Source: Pedobacter sp. WC2423
Lineage (GTDB): Bacteria; Bacteroidota; Bacteroidia; Sphingobacteriales; Sphingobacteriaceae
Reading direction: 5' to 3'
DNA length: 64,000 nucleotides
Assembly (NCBI RefSeq): GCF_040822065.1
Contig: NZ_CP162005.1
Coordinates: forward strand, 3,720,001-3,784,000
In this document: piece by piece, positions 51,206-60,198 of the stretch
Numbering within the stretch: the stretch's first letter is position 1
Layout: each line of letters opens with the position of its first letter
Notes under the pieces: model-generated
The model's database searches: none
What the model saw: only the letters and a program-made list of their open reading frames with translations
What the model was told of the DNA's origin: nothing
Position numbers and translations under genes: made by a program

Positions 51206-52810
51206 ATGGAAAAAACATACCTATATTCATTTGCTTTTTTATTGTCTGTTTCCTCAATAATTTCGTGCACATCGAAAAAAAATGCAACCTCCGAAAAGAC
51301 AGGATTAGCATACAATAGACCAGAAAACGGAGGGTTTCAGGTAAATAACAAATTCAAACGAGGACCTGGTCCTGGACTTGTTGAAATTGAAGGTGGCGTA
51401 TTTGTAATGAGCGGAAGCGCGACCAATGTTCCGGGACAGGAGCTTAAAGATTATAACCACAAAAGAGAAACGACTGTATCTTCCTTTTATATGGATGAGA
51501 CTGAAGTTTCCAATACCAACTGGTTAGAATACCTGAACTGGATCAGAAAAGTTGATCCGACTAACTACGAATATTATTACAATGAGTTACCTGATACGCT
51601 GGTTTGGCGCAGACCTCTTTCTTATAATGAACCTTACGTTGACAATTATCTCAGACATCCTGCTTATCAGGATTATCCTGTAGTAGGTGTGAGCTGGGAA
51701 CAGGCGCAGAGATATTGTGAATGGAGAACAGATATCGTCAATGAATCTCTTTTAAGAGAGCAAAACTATATGACCAGTTACAAGGACCTGAACGGTACCG
51801 GTAAAAATGGTAAAAAAACAAATGCGGCAGCTACTGCGGCTAAACCAACCGGTCCTTTCAATACGGACATTTATTTAAATGGCCAGTATGACGATAAAGG
51901 AACCAAAGCCATGAAAGATTTCAGCCCTGCGGCTACTGCTGCCAATGCAAATGCCAAGGGACAAAAGGGTGGTGCAACAAGAAATGTAAGGTTAGAAGAT
52001 GGTATTATCAAACAACCTTACCGGTTACCTACAGAAGCTGAATGGGAATATGCAGCTTTAGGTTTAATCGGAAATACGAATTACGAGAATATCTCCAGCA
52101 ATAAGATTTATCCCTGGGATGGTCTGGGTATCAGTTCTGCGAAAAACAAGACCCGCGGTTTAATCCTTGCCAACTTTAAAAGAACTAAAGGTGACTATAT
52201 GGGAGTTGGCGGTACACTGAATGATAAAGGAAGTATAACCGTTCCGGTTCGTTCTTATGTACCAAATGATTTCGGTTTATACAATATGGCTGGAAATGTG
52301 AACGAGTGGGTAGCCGATGTTTACCGCTCTAATACCTTTGCAGATGCAGATGCTTTAAACCCATACAGGGGAAATTACTACCAGGACAAAAAAGTTGCTG
52401 ATCCGCTAACCGGAAGATTAGAGAAAGATGCTTACAACAGACCAATTAAGACTGCTGCGGTATCTGGTAAAAAACAAACCTGGGCAGAAAAACAAGCTGC
52501 AACTGCTAAAGCTGACACTGTGCAAAATTCATATGCAGACAAAAGAGGTTTCCGTGATGAGGAAAGCAAACTATATGGTGAGATTACCCTGGTAAACAAT
52601 AAATCAAGAGTTTACAAAGGTGGCTCATGGGATGACCAGGCATTATGGTTAAACCCTGCAACCAGACGATTCTTACCACAAGATGAATCTACTGCTGATA
52701 TTGGTTTCCGCTGTGCGATGACCATGCTGGGTGCTTCTGAGATCCGTTCTGTCGGAAAACCTCAGTTTAAGCCTAAACAGCAAAAGCCTTTCAATGCGAA
52801 AAAGAAATAA
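51206..52810 (+). CDS. gldJ: Gliding motility lipoprotein GldJ
   Basis: A 534-residue lipoprotein with signal and lipobox (LLSVSSIISC, Cys21) followed by an FGE-sulfatase-like domain: GVFVMSGSATNVPG near the start, MDETEVSNTNWLEYLNW, GVSWEQAQRYCEWRTD, YRLPTEAEWEYAALG, NMAGNVNEWVADVYRS and DIGFRCAM at the C-terminus. GldJ is a core component for gliding and T9SS assembly. The ATG at 51206 directly precedes the signal; an upstream ATG at 51125 adds 27 residues of hydrophobic sequence and is less likely. It is divergent from porV. Confidence 0.9.
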   Translation: MEKTYLYSFAFLLSVSSIISCTSKKNATSEKTGLAYNRPENGGFQVNNKFKRGPGPGLVEIEGGVFVMSGSATNVPGQELKDYNHKRETTVSSFYMDETEVSNTNWLEYLNWIRKVDPTNYEYYYNELPDTLVWRRPLSYNEPYVDNYLRHPAYQDYPVVGVSWEQAQRYCEWRTDIVNESLLREQNYMTSYKDLNGTGKNGKKTNAAATAAKPTGPFNTDIYLNGQYDDKGTKAMKDFSPAATAANANAKGQKGGATRNVRLEDGIIKQPYRLPTEAEWEYAALGLIGNTNYENISSNKIYPWDGLGISSAKNKTRGLILANFKRTKGDYMGVGGTLNDKGSITVPVRSYVPNDFGLYNMAGNVNEWVADVYRSNTFADADALNPYRGNYYQDKKVADPLTGRLEKDAYNRPIKTAAVSGKKQTWAEKQAATAKADTVQNSYADKRGFRDEESKLYGEITLVNNKSRVYKGGSWDDQALWLNPATRRFLPQDESTADIGFRCAMTMLGASEIRSVGKPQFKPKQQKPFNAKKK

Positions 52811-52821
52811 TATAAGCTCAT

Positions 52822-52855
52822 AAAAAAAGAGGAACCTTTCAGTTCCTCTTTTTTT
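52822..52855. terminator. Bidirectional terminator between gldJ and the biotin carrier gene
   Basis: AAAAAAAGAGGAAC (52822-52835) and GTTCCTCTTTTTTT (52842-52855), a perfect 14-bp stem with a 6-nt loop and long A/T tails, serving convergent genes. Confidence 0.93.
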
Positions 52856-52878
52856 ATGTAAACAATTCGGGTTGTTAC

Positions 52879-53379
52879 TTATACAAATTCTATCAAAACC
52901 TGGTTCTTTTCTACTTTATCACCTTTGCTGACATAGATCTTTTTGATTACTCCTTCAGTCACTGATTTCAGCATATTCTCCATTTTCATAGCCTCCAGTA
53001 CCAGCAGACTGTCACCTTTCTGGATCTCCTGCCCTTCAACCACACTGATATTTAACACTAAACCCGGCATGGGTGCTTTAACTTCTTTGGCTACTTTCCC
53101 ACTTCCGGCAGCCATTCCCATTGCCTTCAGTAAACTGTCAAACTGATCTTCGATACCGACCTCATATAGTTTCCCGTTTATTTTAACAACTGAAGTTTTA
53201 TCTTCATGGTTCTCAGAAACCACTTCAGCATTGTACGATTTATTTTTATAGATGAAATGCAGGTGTCCATCCTGAAGCTCCCTTACATCGACCGGAATTG
53301 CTTCACCATTCAATTGTAAAGTATCATTTACAGCCGATAAATCGAAATCATAAGTATCATTTACTTTTATCTTATACAT
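52879..53379 (-). CDS. Biotin/lipoyl carrier protein (acyl-CoA carboxylase BCCP-like)
   Basis: A 166-residue protein. The C-terminal biotinyl domain (residues 100-166) carries the biotinylation motif EAMKMEN with Lys132, and AP(M)PGL at 102-107 begins the domain. The N-terminal part (DFDLSAVNDTLQLNGEAIPV) is the usual extension of pyruvate/propionyl-CoA carboxylase-associated carriers. The partner carboxylase is not in the window, so the substrate is unknown. It is the last gene of the ppa-rsmE operon. Confidence 0.88.
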   Translation of the reverse strand: MYKIKVNDTYDFDLSAVNDTLQLNGEAIPVDVRELQDGHLHFIYKNKSYNAEVVSENHEDKTSVVKINGKLYEVGIEDQFDSLLKAMGMAAGSGKVAKEVKAPMPGLVLNISVVEGQEIQKGDSLLVLEAMKMENMLKSVTEGVIKKIYVSKGDKVEKNQVLIEFV

Positions 53380-53380
53380 A

Positions 53381-54040
53381 TTAATGTGTTAAAACATAAC
53401 TGACTAAATTTGCGCCCATTTTAAGCGCATTATTTCTTTTTTCCACTGTATCTCCCGGATAAGTCCCAAAGTCCTCCCAGCCATTCCCTAAATCACACTC
53501 ATAGGTATAATAACAAACTATTCTACCCTCCCACAACAGCGCAAAGCCCTGCGCGCGCTTTCCATCATGCTCATGGATCTTGGGCAGACCATTCGGAAAT
53601 TTAAATTTTTCACTATAAATCGGGTGATTAGCAGGCAATTCGATAAATGATAACTCGGGAAATACTTTTTTCATCTGTACCCTTACATATTTATCCAGCC
53701 CATAGTTATCATCTATATGCAAAAATCCTCCTCCTATTAAATAACGGCGGATATTCTGAGCCTCCTGTGCGCTGAACACTACGTTTCCGTGCCCGGTCAT
53801 ATAAATAAAAGGATAATTAAAGATTTCAGGACTGCCCGCTTCTGCAATTGCTTCTTCGGGAGCAAAATTAGTATGCAGGTTCTGATTACAAAAGGCAGCC
53901 AGGTTAACTAAAGCAGTTCTGTTGCCATACCAGTCTCCTCCACCGCTATATTTAAGTCTCGCCAGCTGATAAGCAGGCGTATAAAAACCGCTTGTCAGTA
54001 AAACCATTAAAGGGAAAAAGATCAGGAGTTTAAATTTCAT
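53381..54040 (-). CDS. DUF4159 domain-containing exported protein
   Basis: A 219-residue exported protein: signal peptide (LLIFFPLMVLLTSGFYTPAY) and a DUF4159 domain, a GATase-like fold (LKYSGGGDWYGNRTALVNLA, IYMTGHGNVVFSAQEAQNIR, GGGFLHIDDNYGLD, GFALLWEGRIVCYYTYECD). It lacks the Cys/His/Glu triad of true amidotransferases, so a non-catalytic role is likely. Members are often found next to gliding or MoxR-type genes; the role is unknown. It overlaps rsmE by 4 bp. Confidence 0.8.
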   Translation of the reverse strand: MKFKLLIFFPLMVLLTSGFYTPAYQLARLKYSGGGDWYGNRTALVNLAAFCNQNLHTNFAPEEAIAEAGSPEIFNYPFIYMTGHGNVVFSAQEAQNIRRYLIGGGFLHIDDNYGLDKYVRVQMKKVFPELSFIELPANHPIYSEKFKFPNGLPKIHEHDGKRAQGFALLWEGRIVCYYTYECDLGNGWEDFGTYPGDTVEKRNNALKMGANLVSYVLTH

Positions 54041-54741
54041 CTATTTAAGTAATTCACCTCAAAACATGCAGCCAAAGCGGCAGTTTCTGTCCTGAGACGC
54101 GTATTACCTAAAGTTAATGGTTTAAAGTCATTTTGCAAAGCCAGTTGAATTTCATTTGGTGTGAAATCTCCTTCCGGCCCGATCAGGATCAGGTAATGCT
54201 GCCCCGGTTTGGAAACCTGGCTGATAAAGCCGCGTGGTTCTCCGTCTGCACAATGTGCAATCATTTTATAATCAGCAGTATGTTTACTGATAAACTCTTT
54301 GAAGCCAACCGCATCATTTAATACCGGATGATAAGCCTGTAAAGATTGTTTAACTGCCGAAGTGATCACTTTATTCAAGCGTTCTTCTTTGACAATTTTA
54401 CGTTCCGAACGTTCACAGATCAGCGGGGTAATCATATCAATTCCAATTTCCGTTGCTTTCTCCAGAAACCATTCCAGCCTGTCTATATTTTTTGTAGGAG
54501 CCACTGCAATATGAAGCCCGTGGTTTCTCTTTTGATATTCCCTGGTGGTCATCAGCACATGCAGGGTTACATTTCTTTTAGATTCAGCGATGATTTCTGC
54601 TTCATAGAGCCCGCCTCTGCCATCAATCAGGTGTACAACATCACCAATCACCAGACGCAATACTTTCATACAATGCCTGCTTTCTTCCTCATTTAAAATA
54701 TAGGAATCAGCGGTAATATCCGGCGTATAAAAAACATGCAT
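54037..54741 (-). CDS. rsmE: 16S rRNA (uracil-1498-N3)-methyltransferase
   Basis: A 234-residue SPOUT methyltransferase that methylates U1498 of 16S rRNA. An N-terminal PUA-like domain (ILNEEESRHCMKVLRLVIGD) is followed by the knotted SAM-binding C-terminus with LILIGPEGDFTPNEI and LGNTRLRTETAALAA. Length is normal for RsmE. It overlaps DUF4159 by 4 bp and follows the CNNM/CBS gene after 11 bp. Confidence 0.93.
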   Translation of the reverse strand: MHVFYTPDITADSYILNEEESRHCMKVLRLVIGDVVHLIDGRGGLYEAEIIAESKRNVTLHVLMTTREYQKRNHGLHIAVAPTKNIDRLEWFLEKATEIGIDMITPLICERSERKIVKEERLNKVITSAVKQSLQAYHPVLNDAVGFKEFISKHTADYKMIAHCADGEPRGFISQVSKPGQHYLILIGPEGDFTPNEIQLALQNDFKPLTLGNTRLRTETAALAACFEVNYLNR

Positions 54742-54752
54742 CTTATCTGATT

Positions 54753-56078
54753 TTAGTGATTATCTACCAGATCATTGTTACTGATCACCAATTCAAGCTT
54801 GATCGTTTCAATGTTCTGCTCTGTCTTTTTAAGGATGGTAAATAAATAGCCATAACATTCTTCACTATCACCTACATCAGGGATCTTTCCAAAAGCATGG
54901 GACACCAGACCACCAACAGTATCAAAATCCAGATCTTCAGGAAGATCATGTGGAAGATGCTCATTCACATCGTAAACAGTTGCATAAGCATTGATCACGA
55001 ACTCTGTATCAGAAATCTTTTCTACAGTAGGTTTTTCTTCATCATATTCATCCTGAATCTCACCTACAATTTCTTCAACAATATCTTCCAGCGTTACCAT
55101 ACCCGCTGTACCACCAAATTCATCGATGACAATAGCAATCTGAATGCGTTTCTGCTGAAGCTCACTTAACAGATCATTGATCTTTTTCGTTTCCGGAACG
55201 AAATAAGGTTTTCTGATAATATCTTTTAATGACCACTCTTTATTTCCTGCCAGTAAAGGCAAAACATCCTTAGCGTGTATAATGCCAATGATCTTATCAA
55301 TAATATCATCGTATACCGGCATCCTGGAGTATCCTTCAGCAATAATTAATGTAATTACTTCTTCTTTTGGCGTAGACAGTTCGATACCCGAAATCTTGGT
55401 TCTGGGTACCATAATATTTTTAACCACACGTTCATTGAAATCAAAAACGTTACGGATGAGTTCATGCTCGTTGTTATCCAGCGCACCACTCTCTCTTCCC
55501 TGATCTAACAGGTAATATAGTTCTTCTGTACTGTGTACCGCCTCGTGACCGCCAACTGTAGAAATACCAAAAATTTTCAGGATAATATTCGCAAACCCAT
55601 TCAGTAACCAGATAAACGGTCTGAAAACTACATAGAATACCTGTAACGGAACAGAGATAAAAAGCGTAGTCGCTACGGGGCGCTGAATAGCAATTGATTT
55701 TGGTGCAAGCTCTCCGAATACAATGTGCATAATCGTAATAAAACTGAATGCAATAATTGGAGAAGCAGTTTTCGAGAAGGAATCGATGAATGCAGGGGAC
55801 TGGTTTAATGAAGTTAATAGATTGTGTAACAGATGTTCCATTACTGATTCTCCAACCCAGCCTAATCCCAGTGATGCCAATGTAATACCCAGCTGCGTTG
55901 CAGCCAGGTATCCATCAAGATGTTGTGTAATATATTTAGCAATATTAGCTACTCTATTACCAGATTTAGCCTTAATTTCTATTTGCGACGCTCTGACTTT
56001 AACGATTGCAAACTCAGCTGCAACGAAAAAGCCGTTTAAGACGACCAAGAAAAAGGTTAAGAATATTTGAAAGCCCAT
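54753..56078 (-). CDS. Hemolysin-family CNNM/CBS-domain transporter (CorC/HlyC-like)
   Basis: A 441-residue inner-membrane protein. The N-terminal CNNM/DUF21 domain (VVLNGFFVAAEFAIVKVRAS, GYLAATQLGITLASLGLGWV) is followed by tandem CBS domains from about 205 (VKNIMVPRTKISGIELSTPK, IDEFGGTAGMVTLEDIVEEI) and a C-terminal CorC/HlyC transporter-associated domain. This family is linked to magnesium and other divalent cation efflux. It shares a base with the ppa stop and so is coupled to it. Confidence 0.92.
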   Translation of the reverse strand: MGFQIFLTFFLVVLNGFFVAAEFAIVKVRASQIEIKAKSGNRVANIAKYITQHLDGYLAATQLGITLASLGLGWVGESVMEHLLHNLLTSLNQSPAFIDSFSKTASPIIAFSFITIMHIVFGELAPKSIAIQRPVATTLFISVPLQVFYVVFRPFIWLLNGFANIILKIFGISTVGGHEAVHSTEELYYLLDQGRESGALDNNEHELIRNVFDFNERVVKNIMVPRTKISGIELSTPKEEVITLIIAEGYSRMPVYDDIIDKIIGIIHAKDVLPLLAGNKEWSLKDIIRKPYFVPETKKINDLLSELQQKRIQIAIVIDEFGGTAGMVTLEDIVEEIVGEIQDEYDEEKPTVEKISDTEFVINAYATVYDVNEHLPHDLPEDLDFDTVGGLVSHAFGKIPDVGDSEECYGYLFTILKKTEQNIETIKLELVISNNDLVDNH

Positions 56079-56629
56079 TAAGAGTTGTTTCTAAATGTAC
56101 TATTATAAAGTTCTATACTTTCTTCAATAACCTTATAAGCATAAGTAACGCCCATCAACTTTTCGATAGTCACGTTCTTTTCTTCTAAAGCTTTATAATC
56201 CTGGAAAAATCTTACGATTTCTTTCATCTGGTGTGGTGGCAATTCAGAAATATCATTGATATAGTTCACTGACATATCATTTTTTGCAACAGCGATGATT
56301 TTATCATCCTGCTCACCATTATCAACCATGTGCATTACACCAATAACTTTTGCCTCAACAATAGATAAAGGATAAACATCCACAGAACACAAAACAAGAA
56401 TATCTAATGGATCATTGTCATCACAGTAAGTTTGAGGAATGAAACCATAGTTTGCAGGATACATGACAGAAGAAAACAGGACACGATCCAATTTAATCAA
56501 ATGAGAGTCTTTATCTATTTCGTATTTAGCCTTTGATCCTTTAGGAATTTCAATAATAGCATTTACAGATTCTGGTAAATTAGCACCTGGAGAAACACTG
56601 TGCCAGGGATGTTTTGTGTCTATTTGCAT
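56078..56629 (-). CDS. ppa: Inorganic diphosphatase (family I)
   Basis: A 183-residue soluble pyrophosphatase that hydrolyses PPi to drive biosynthesis. Active-site segments include [32 protein letters not shown] and the Asp cluster [13 protein letters not shown]. It begins an operon containing the CNNM transporter, and the DedA gene lies 14 bp upstream on the same strand. Length is normal for a family I enzyme. Confidence 0.95.
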   Translation of the reverse strand: MQIDTKHPWHSVSPGANLPESVNAIIEIPKGSKAKYEIDKDSHLIKLDRVLFSSVMYPANYGFIPQTYCDDNDPLDILVLCSVDVYPLSIVEAKVIGVMHMVDNGEQDDKIIAVAKNDMSVNYINDISELPPHQMKEIVRFFQDYKALEEKNVTIEKLMGVTYAYKVIEESIELYNSTFRNNS

Positions 56630-56643
56630 TTTTTTTAATGTTG

Positions 56644-57288
56644 TTATTTATTCTCTTCGTTTGTATGTACCCGCTTCTTCAAAAAAGTATAGAGCAGCGG
56701 GATAGTAGTTATAACCATAAAACCTACAATAATATAAAGCAGGTAAGCGTTAATTTCCTTTTCAAATTTCTTGCCAAGAAAATAGCCCAGCAAAGTTAAA
56801 GATGTTATCCATAAAAAAGCACCACAAATATTATATAGTGCGAACTTCTTAAAATCAAGTTTAACGACCCCGGCAATGATTGGTGCAAAAGTTCTGACAA
56901 TGGGAACAAATCTTCCCATGATTAAAGCAAAAGCACCTTGTTTGTGATAGTAAGCTTCAGCCGCTTTAAGATATCGCTTTTTGAAGAAAAAAGTGTCTTT
57001 ACGATCGTATAAAACCGGCCCCGTTTTCTTTCCAAACCAATAACCGGTAAAATTACCTGAAACCGCCGACGCAATCAGACCAAAGATAAGCACGTAAATA
57101 TTTACGTCAAGTTTACCCGTCGCCACGAACATCCCGGCAAGAAACAATAAGTAATCCCCAGGTAAGAAAAATCCAAAAAATAATCCCGTCTCAGCAAAAA
57201 TTACGAATATCAGGACATAAAAGCCACCCTCTTTAAGTAATTTCTCAGGATCAATAAAGTGATGTACGGAGGTCCAGAAATCGTGCAT
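56644..57288 (-). CDS. DedA family membrane protein
   Basis: A 214-residue polytopic protein with about five hydrophobic segments and the DedA/SNARE-associated pattern ([40 protein letters not shown]). DedA-type proteins act as phospholipid or undecaprenyl-phosphate scramblases in some bacteria, and this member has the FFLPGD motif and the Arg in RFVPIVRTF common to active members. The upstream promoter was not identified with confidence. Confidence 0.9.
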   Translation of the reverse strand: MHDFWTSVHHFIDPEKLLKEGGFYVLIFVIFAETGLFFGFFLPGDYLLFLAGMFVATGKLDVNIYVLIFGLIASAVSGNFTGYWFGKKTGPVLYDRKDTFFFKKRYLKAAEAYYHKQGAFALIMGRFVPIVRTFAPIIAGVVKLDFKKFALYNICGAFLWITSLTLLGYFLGKKFEKEINAYLLYIIVGFMVITTIPLLYTFLKKRVHTNEENK

Positions 57289-57332
57289 AGTTCAAGTAAT
57301 CGTAAAATTACAAATAATTTCCTGAGAAATGC

Positions 57333-58706
57333 CTATATCAGATTTAATATTATAGTTGGATAAACTCCTAAGAATATAGTGATGATTACAGATAAAATTA
57401 AAACTACTTTGTATTGAACCGGCGTTTCTAATACCACCTCAGCACCTTCTTTAAAGTACATAGCTACAATTACTCTTAAGTAATAGTAAAACCCTACAAG
57501 CGCATTTAAAATCGCAAATGCAACCAGGTAGATCTGGTACTCATTCATCACATTTAAAAACATCAGGTATTTTCCTATAAAACCAGCAGTAAGCGGTATA
57601 CCAGCTAGAGAAAGCATCGCAATAGTTAATGCCAGCGCTACTAAAGGATTGCGTTTCCCCAATCCGTTGAAACTCTCAAAATTATCATGACCAGTTTTCT
57701 GTTTCACCAGGATCAATACTGCGAAAGCAATAATACTGGCAAAAGTATAGGCTGCTGCATAAACCATTACATTGTTTGCCGAATTGGCAGTCAAAGTAAC
57801 TAAAGAGAATAACAGGTAACCTGCATGAGAGATACTTGAATAAGCAAGCATCCTTTTGAAGTTCTTTTGGAAAAGGGCTGTCACATTACCGATAAATAAG
57901 GTAATGCATACAATAGCCATCAATGGTGGCATCCAGAAATCATGAAGCGGAGCAAAAGTGCCAGCGAAAAGACGTAAGAAGGCTGCAAAACCAGCAGTTT
58001 TCACCACTGTAGACATGAAAGCAGTGATCAGAGAAGGTGCGCCTTCATATACATCAGGAGTCCAGAAGTGGAAAGGTGCAGCACCTATTTTAAAACATAG
58101 CCCTACCATGATCAGAATTACTCCAGGATAAAACAATGGAGATACCGCCTGGTAATTTCCAATCAGGTACTGGTTAATTGCGTGCAGGCTGAATGAACCT
58201 GTAGCACCATAAACTAAAGTGATCCCGAATAAAAGGAAACCTGTAGAAAAGGCACCCATCAGGAAATATTTTAAAGAAGCCTCATTGGAAGCAAAATTGT
58301 TCTTCCGGATACCCGCGAGGATATATAACGCCACAGACATAATTTCTATTCCAATAAACAACATGGACATATTGGTATAAGATACCATGATCACGATACC
58401 CGAAAGGGCGAATAAGATCAAAGTATAATATTCTGCTACGTTTTCACTGTCTTTAGCAAAGTAATTCTGCGTCAGTAAAAAGATGAAAATCGTGCCTAAA
58501 ATAGTCAGTGATGAAAAAGCGATGGCAAAATTGTCCATCTCCATCATTCCATAATACACTGTATTGGAATTCCAGGCTGTAACTGCAAAGGCCAGAGAGA
58601 TCAATAACCCCACAAGAGTTAGTGGTAACAAAGCTTTCTTCGCTTTGAATAAACCTGCATAAAGCACCGCTAAAGCTGTAACAACAATTGTTATAATGAT
58701 ATTCAT
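57333..58706 (-). CDS. nuoN: NADH-quinone oxidoreductase subunit N
   Basis: A 457-residue antiporter-like membrane subunit of complex I with about 13-14 helices. Core segments include LFIGIEIMSVALYILAG, GAAPFHFWTPDVYEGAPSLI, KRMLAYSSISHAGYLLFSL and LSLAGIPLTAGFIGKYLMFL. Last nuo gene in the window on the minus strand and most distal in the operon. It starts 4 bp after nuoM. Confidence 0.95.
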   Translation of the reverse strand: MNIIITIVVTALAVLYAGLFKAKKALLPLTLVGLLISLAFAVTAWNSNTVYYGMMEMDNFAIAFSSLTILGTIFIFLLTQNYFAKDSENVAEYYTLILFALSGIVIMVSYTNMSMLFIGIEIMSVALYILAGIRKNNFASNEASLKYFLMGAFSTGFLLFGITLVYGATGSFSLHAINQYLIGNYQAVSPLFYPGVILIMVGLCFKIGAAPFHFWTPDVYEGAPSLITAFMSTVVKTAGFAAFLRLFAGTFAPLHDFWMPPLMAIVCITLFIGNVTALFQKNFKRMLAYSSISHAGYLLFSLVTLTANSANNVMVYAAAYTFASIIAFAVLILVKQKTGHDNFESFNGLGKRNPLVALALTIAMLSLAGIPLTAGFIGKYLMFLNVMNEYQIYLVAFAILNALVGFYYYLRVIVAMYFKEGAEVVLETPVQYKVVLILSVIITIFLGVYPTIILNLI

Positions 58707-58710
58707 TTCC

Positions 58711-60177
58711 TTATTTTACCGATGTTAATTTTTGATTTACCTGTTCTAATAATTGTTGTACCGAAGCTTCTGATAAATGCAGAATTGGTTTAGGATATAC
58801 TCCCAGTACGATAATCAACGCACAAATTATAAACAATACAATTTGTTCAGTCCCTTTAATGTCTGCAAATCCAACAGTAAGCTCATTGGTTTTACCTAAC
58901 ATAATGTTCTGGTACAGGCGGAACATATATACCGCACCAAAAATAACTGTCAGTCCTGCAAATACGACAGCCAAGATATTATACTGGTAAATACCGATCA
59001 GCAATAGAAACTCTCCGATGAAACCATTGGTTCCTGGTAAAGCTACTGTTCCCAATACAATGATCAGGAATGCAATTGCCAGTTTTGGCGCTGATTTCGC
59101 AATACCACTCAGTTCAGCAATCGTATTTGTTTTTACCCTGGAGAAAATAATGTCAAGGACAAAAAATAACCCGATCACGTTTACACCGTGACTTAAAATC
59201 TGGATCATTGCGCCTTGCATACCTTGCGTATTTAAAGCGAAGATGCCCGCAGAGATCAACCCTACGTGGGCAATAGATGAATAAGCGATTAGTCTTTTTG
59301 CGTCTTTCTGCCTGAAAGCGATTAAAGAAGCATATACGATTCCGATAACAGACAGGATAATTGCGGTGTTGCCCCATTCCTGTACACCTGCCGGAACAAT
59401 GGGTAATAACCATCTGATCACACCATAAATACCCATTTTCAACATGATACCCGAAAGTAACATCGTACCTGCTGCCGGTGCCTCAGTATAAGTATCCGGT
59501 TGCCACGTATGGAAAGGGAAAACTGGCATTTTAATCGCAAAAGCAATAAAGAATGACCAGAATATCCAGCCCTGCTGAACAGGATCTAAATGAAGCTGAT
59601 AGAATGCTTGTATATCAAAGTTATGTGCAGGATTCTGTAAGTACAGGTAAATAATACCTAATAACATGAATAAAGAACCGGCAATCGTATAAACAAAAAA
59701 CTTCATGTTTACTTTAATGCGGTCTTTACCTCCCCAGATTGCACAGATAAAATAAATTGGGATTAATGCTGCTTCCCAGCCGATATAGAATAAGAAAGCA
59801 TCCATTGCTGTAAATACAACCAGTAAACCTGCCTGCATAAATAAGATCAAAGCAAAGAAACCAGCTGGTGATTTATAAGTATGCTGATAACTGGCCAGGA
59901 TAATGATCGGTACCAGCACATTGGTGAGCAATACTGTGATTAGGCTGATCCCGTCGATACCTGCATGAAAATGAATTCCAAGATCCTGAATCCAGGGTAA
60001 GTTAACGACAAATTGTGTACTTGCATCCGGGATAAACTGTCCGGCAACAACAGCTGTTAATGCCAATGAAGCAACAGCGAAAACCAGGGCTACATGTTTA
60101 GCGGCATTGCCGGTAAATGCTGTAACCAGTGCACCAACTACTGGCAGAAATATTAGAAGTATTAAAAGTTGTTCCAT
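58711..60177 (-). CDS. nuoM: NADH-quinone oxidoreductase subunit M
   Basis: A 488-residue antiporter-like subunit of complex I. The proton-channel Glu135 in YIGWEAALIPIYFICAIWGG, then FAIKMPVFPFHTWQPDTYTE, KRLIAYSSIAHVGLISAGIF and LPGTNGFIGEFLLLIGIY. Normal length. It lies 21 bp after nuoL. Confidence 0.96.
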   Translation of the reverse strand: MEQLLILLIFLPVVGALVTAFTGNAAKHVALVFAVASLALTAVVAGQFIPDASTQFVVNLPWIQDLGIHFHAGIDGISLITVLLTNVLVPIIILASYQHTYKSPAGFFALILFMQAGLLVVFTAMDAFLFYIGWEAALIPIYFICAIWGGKDRIKVNMKFFVYTIAGSLFMLLGIIYLYLQNPAHNFDIQAFYQLHLDPVQQGWIFWSFFIAFAIKMPVFPFHTWQPDTYTEAPAAGTMLLSGIMLKMGIYGVIRWLLPIVPAGVQEWGNTAIILSVIGIVYASLIAFRQKDAKRLIAYSSIAHVGLISAGIFALNTQGMQGAMIQILSHGVNVIGLFFVLDIIFSRVKTNTIAELSGIAKSAPKLAIAFLIIVLGTVALPGTNGFIGEFLLLIGIYQYNILAVVFAGLTVIFGAVYMFRLYQNIMLGKTNELTVGFADIKGTEQIVLFIICALIIVLGVYPKPILHLSEASVQQLLEQVNQKLTSVK

Positions 60178-60198
60178 TATGTTTTCTTGGACGATCTT

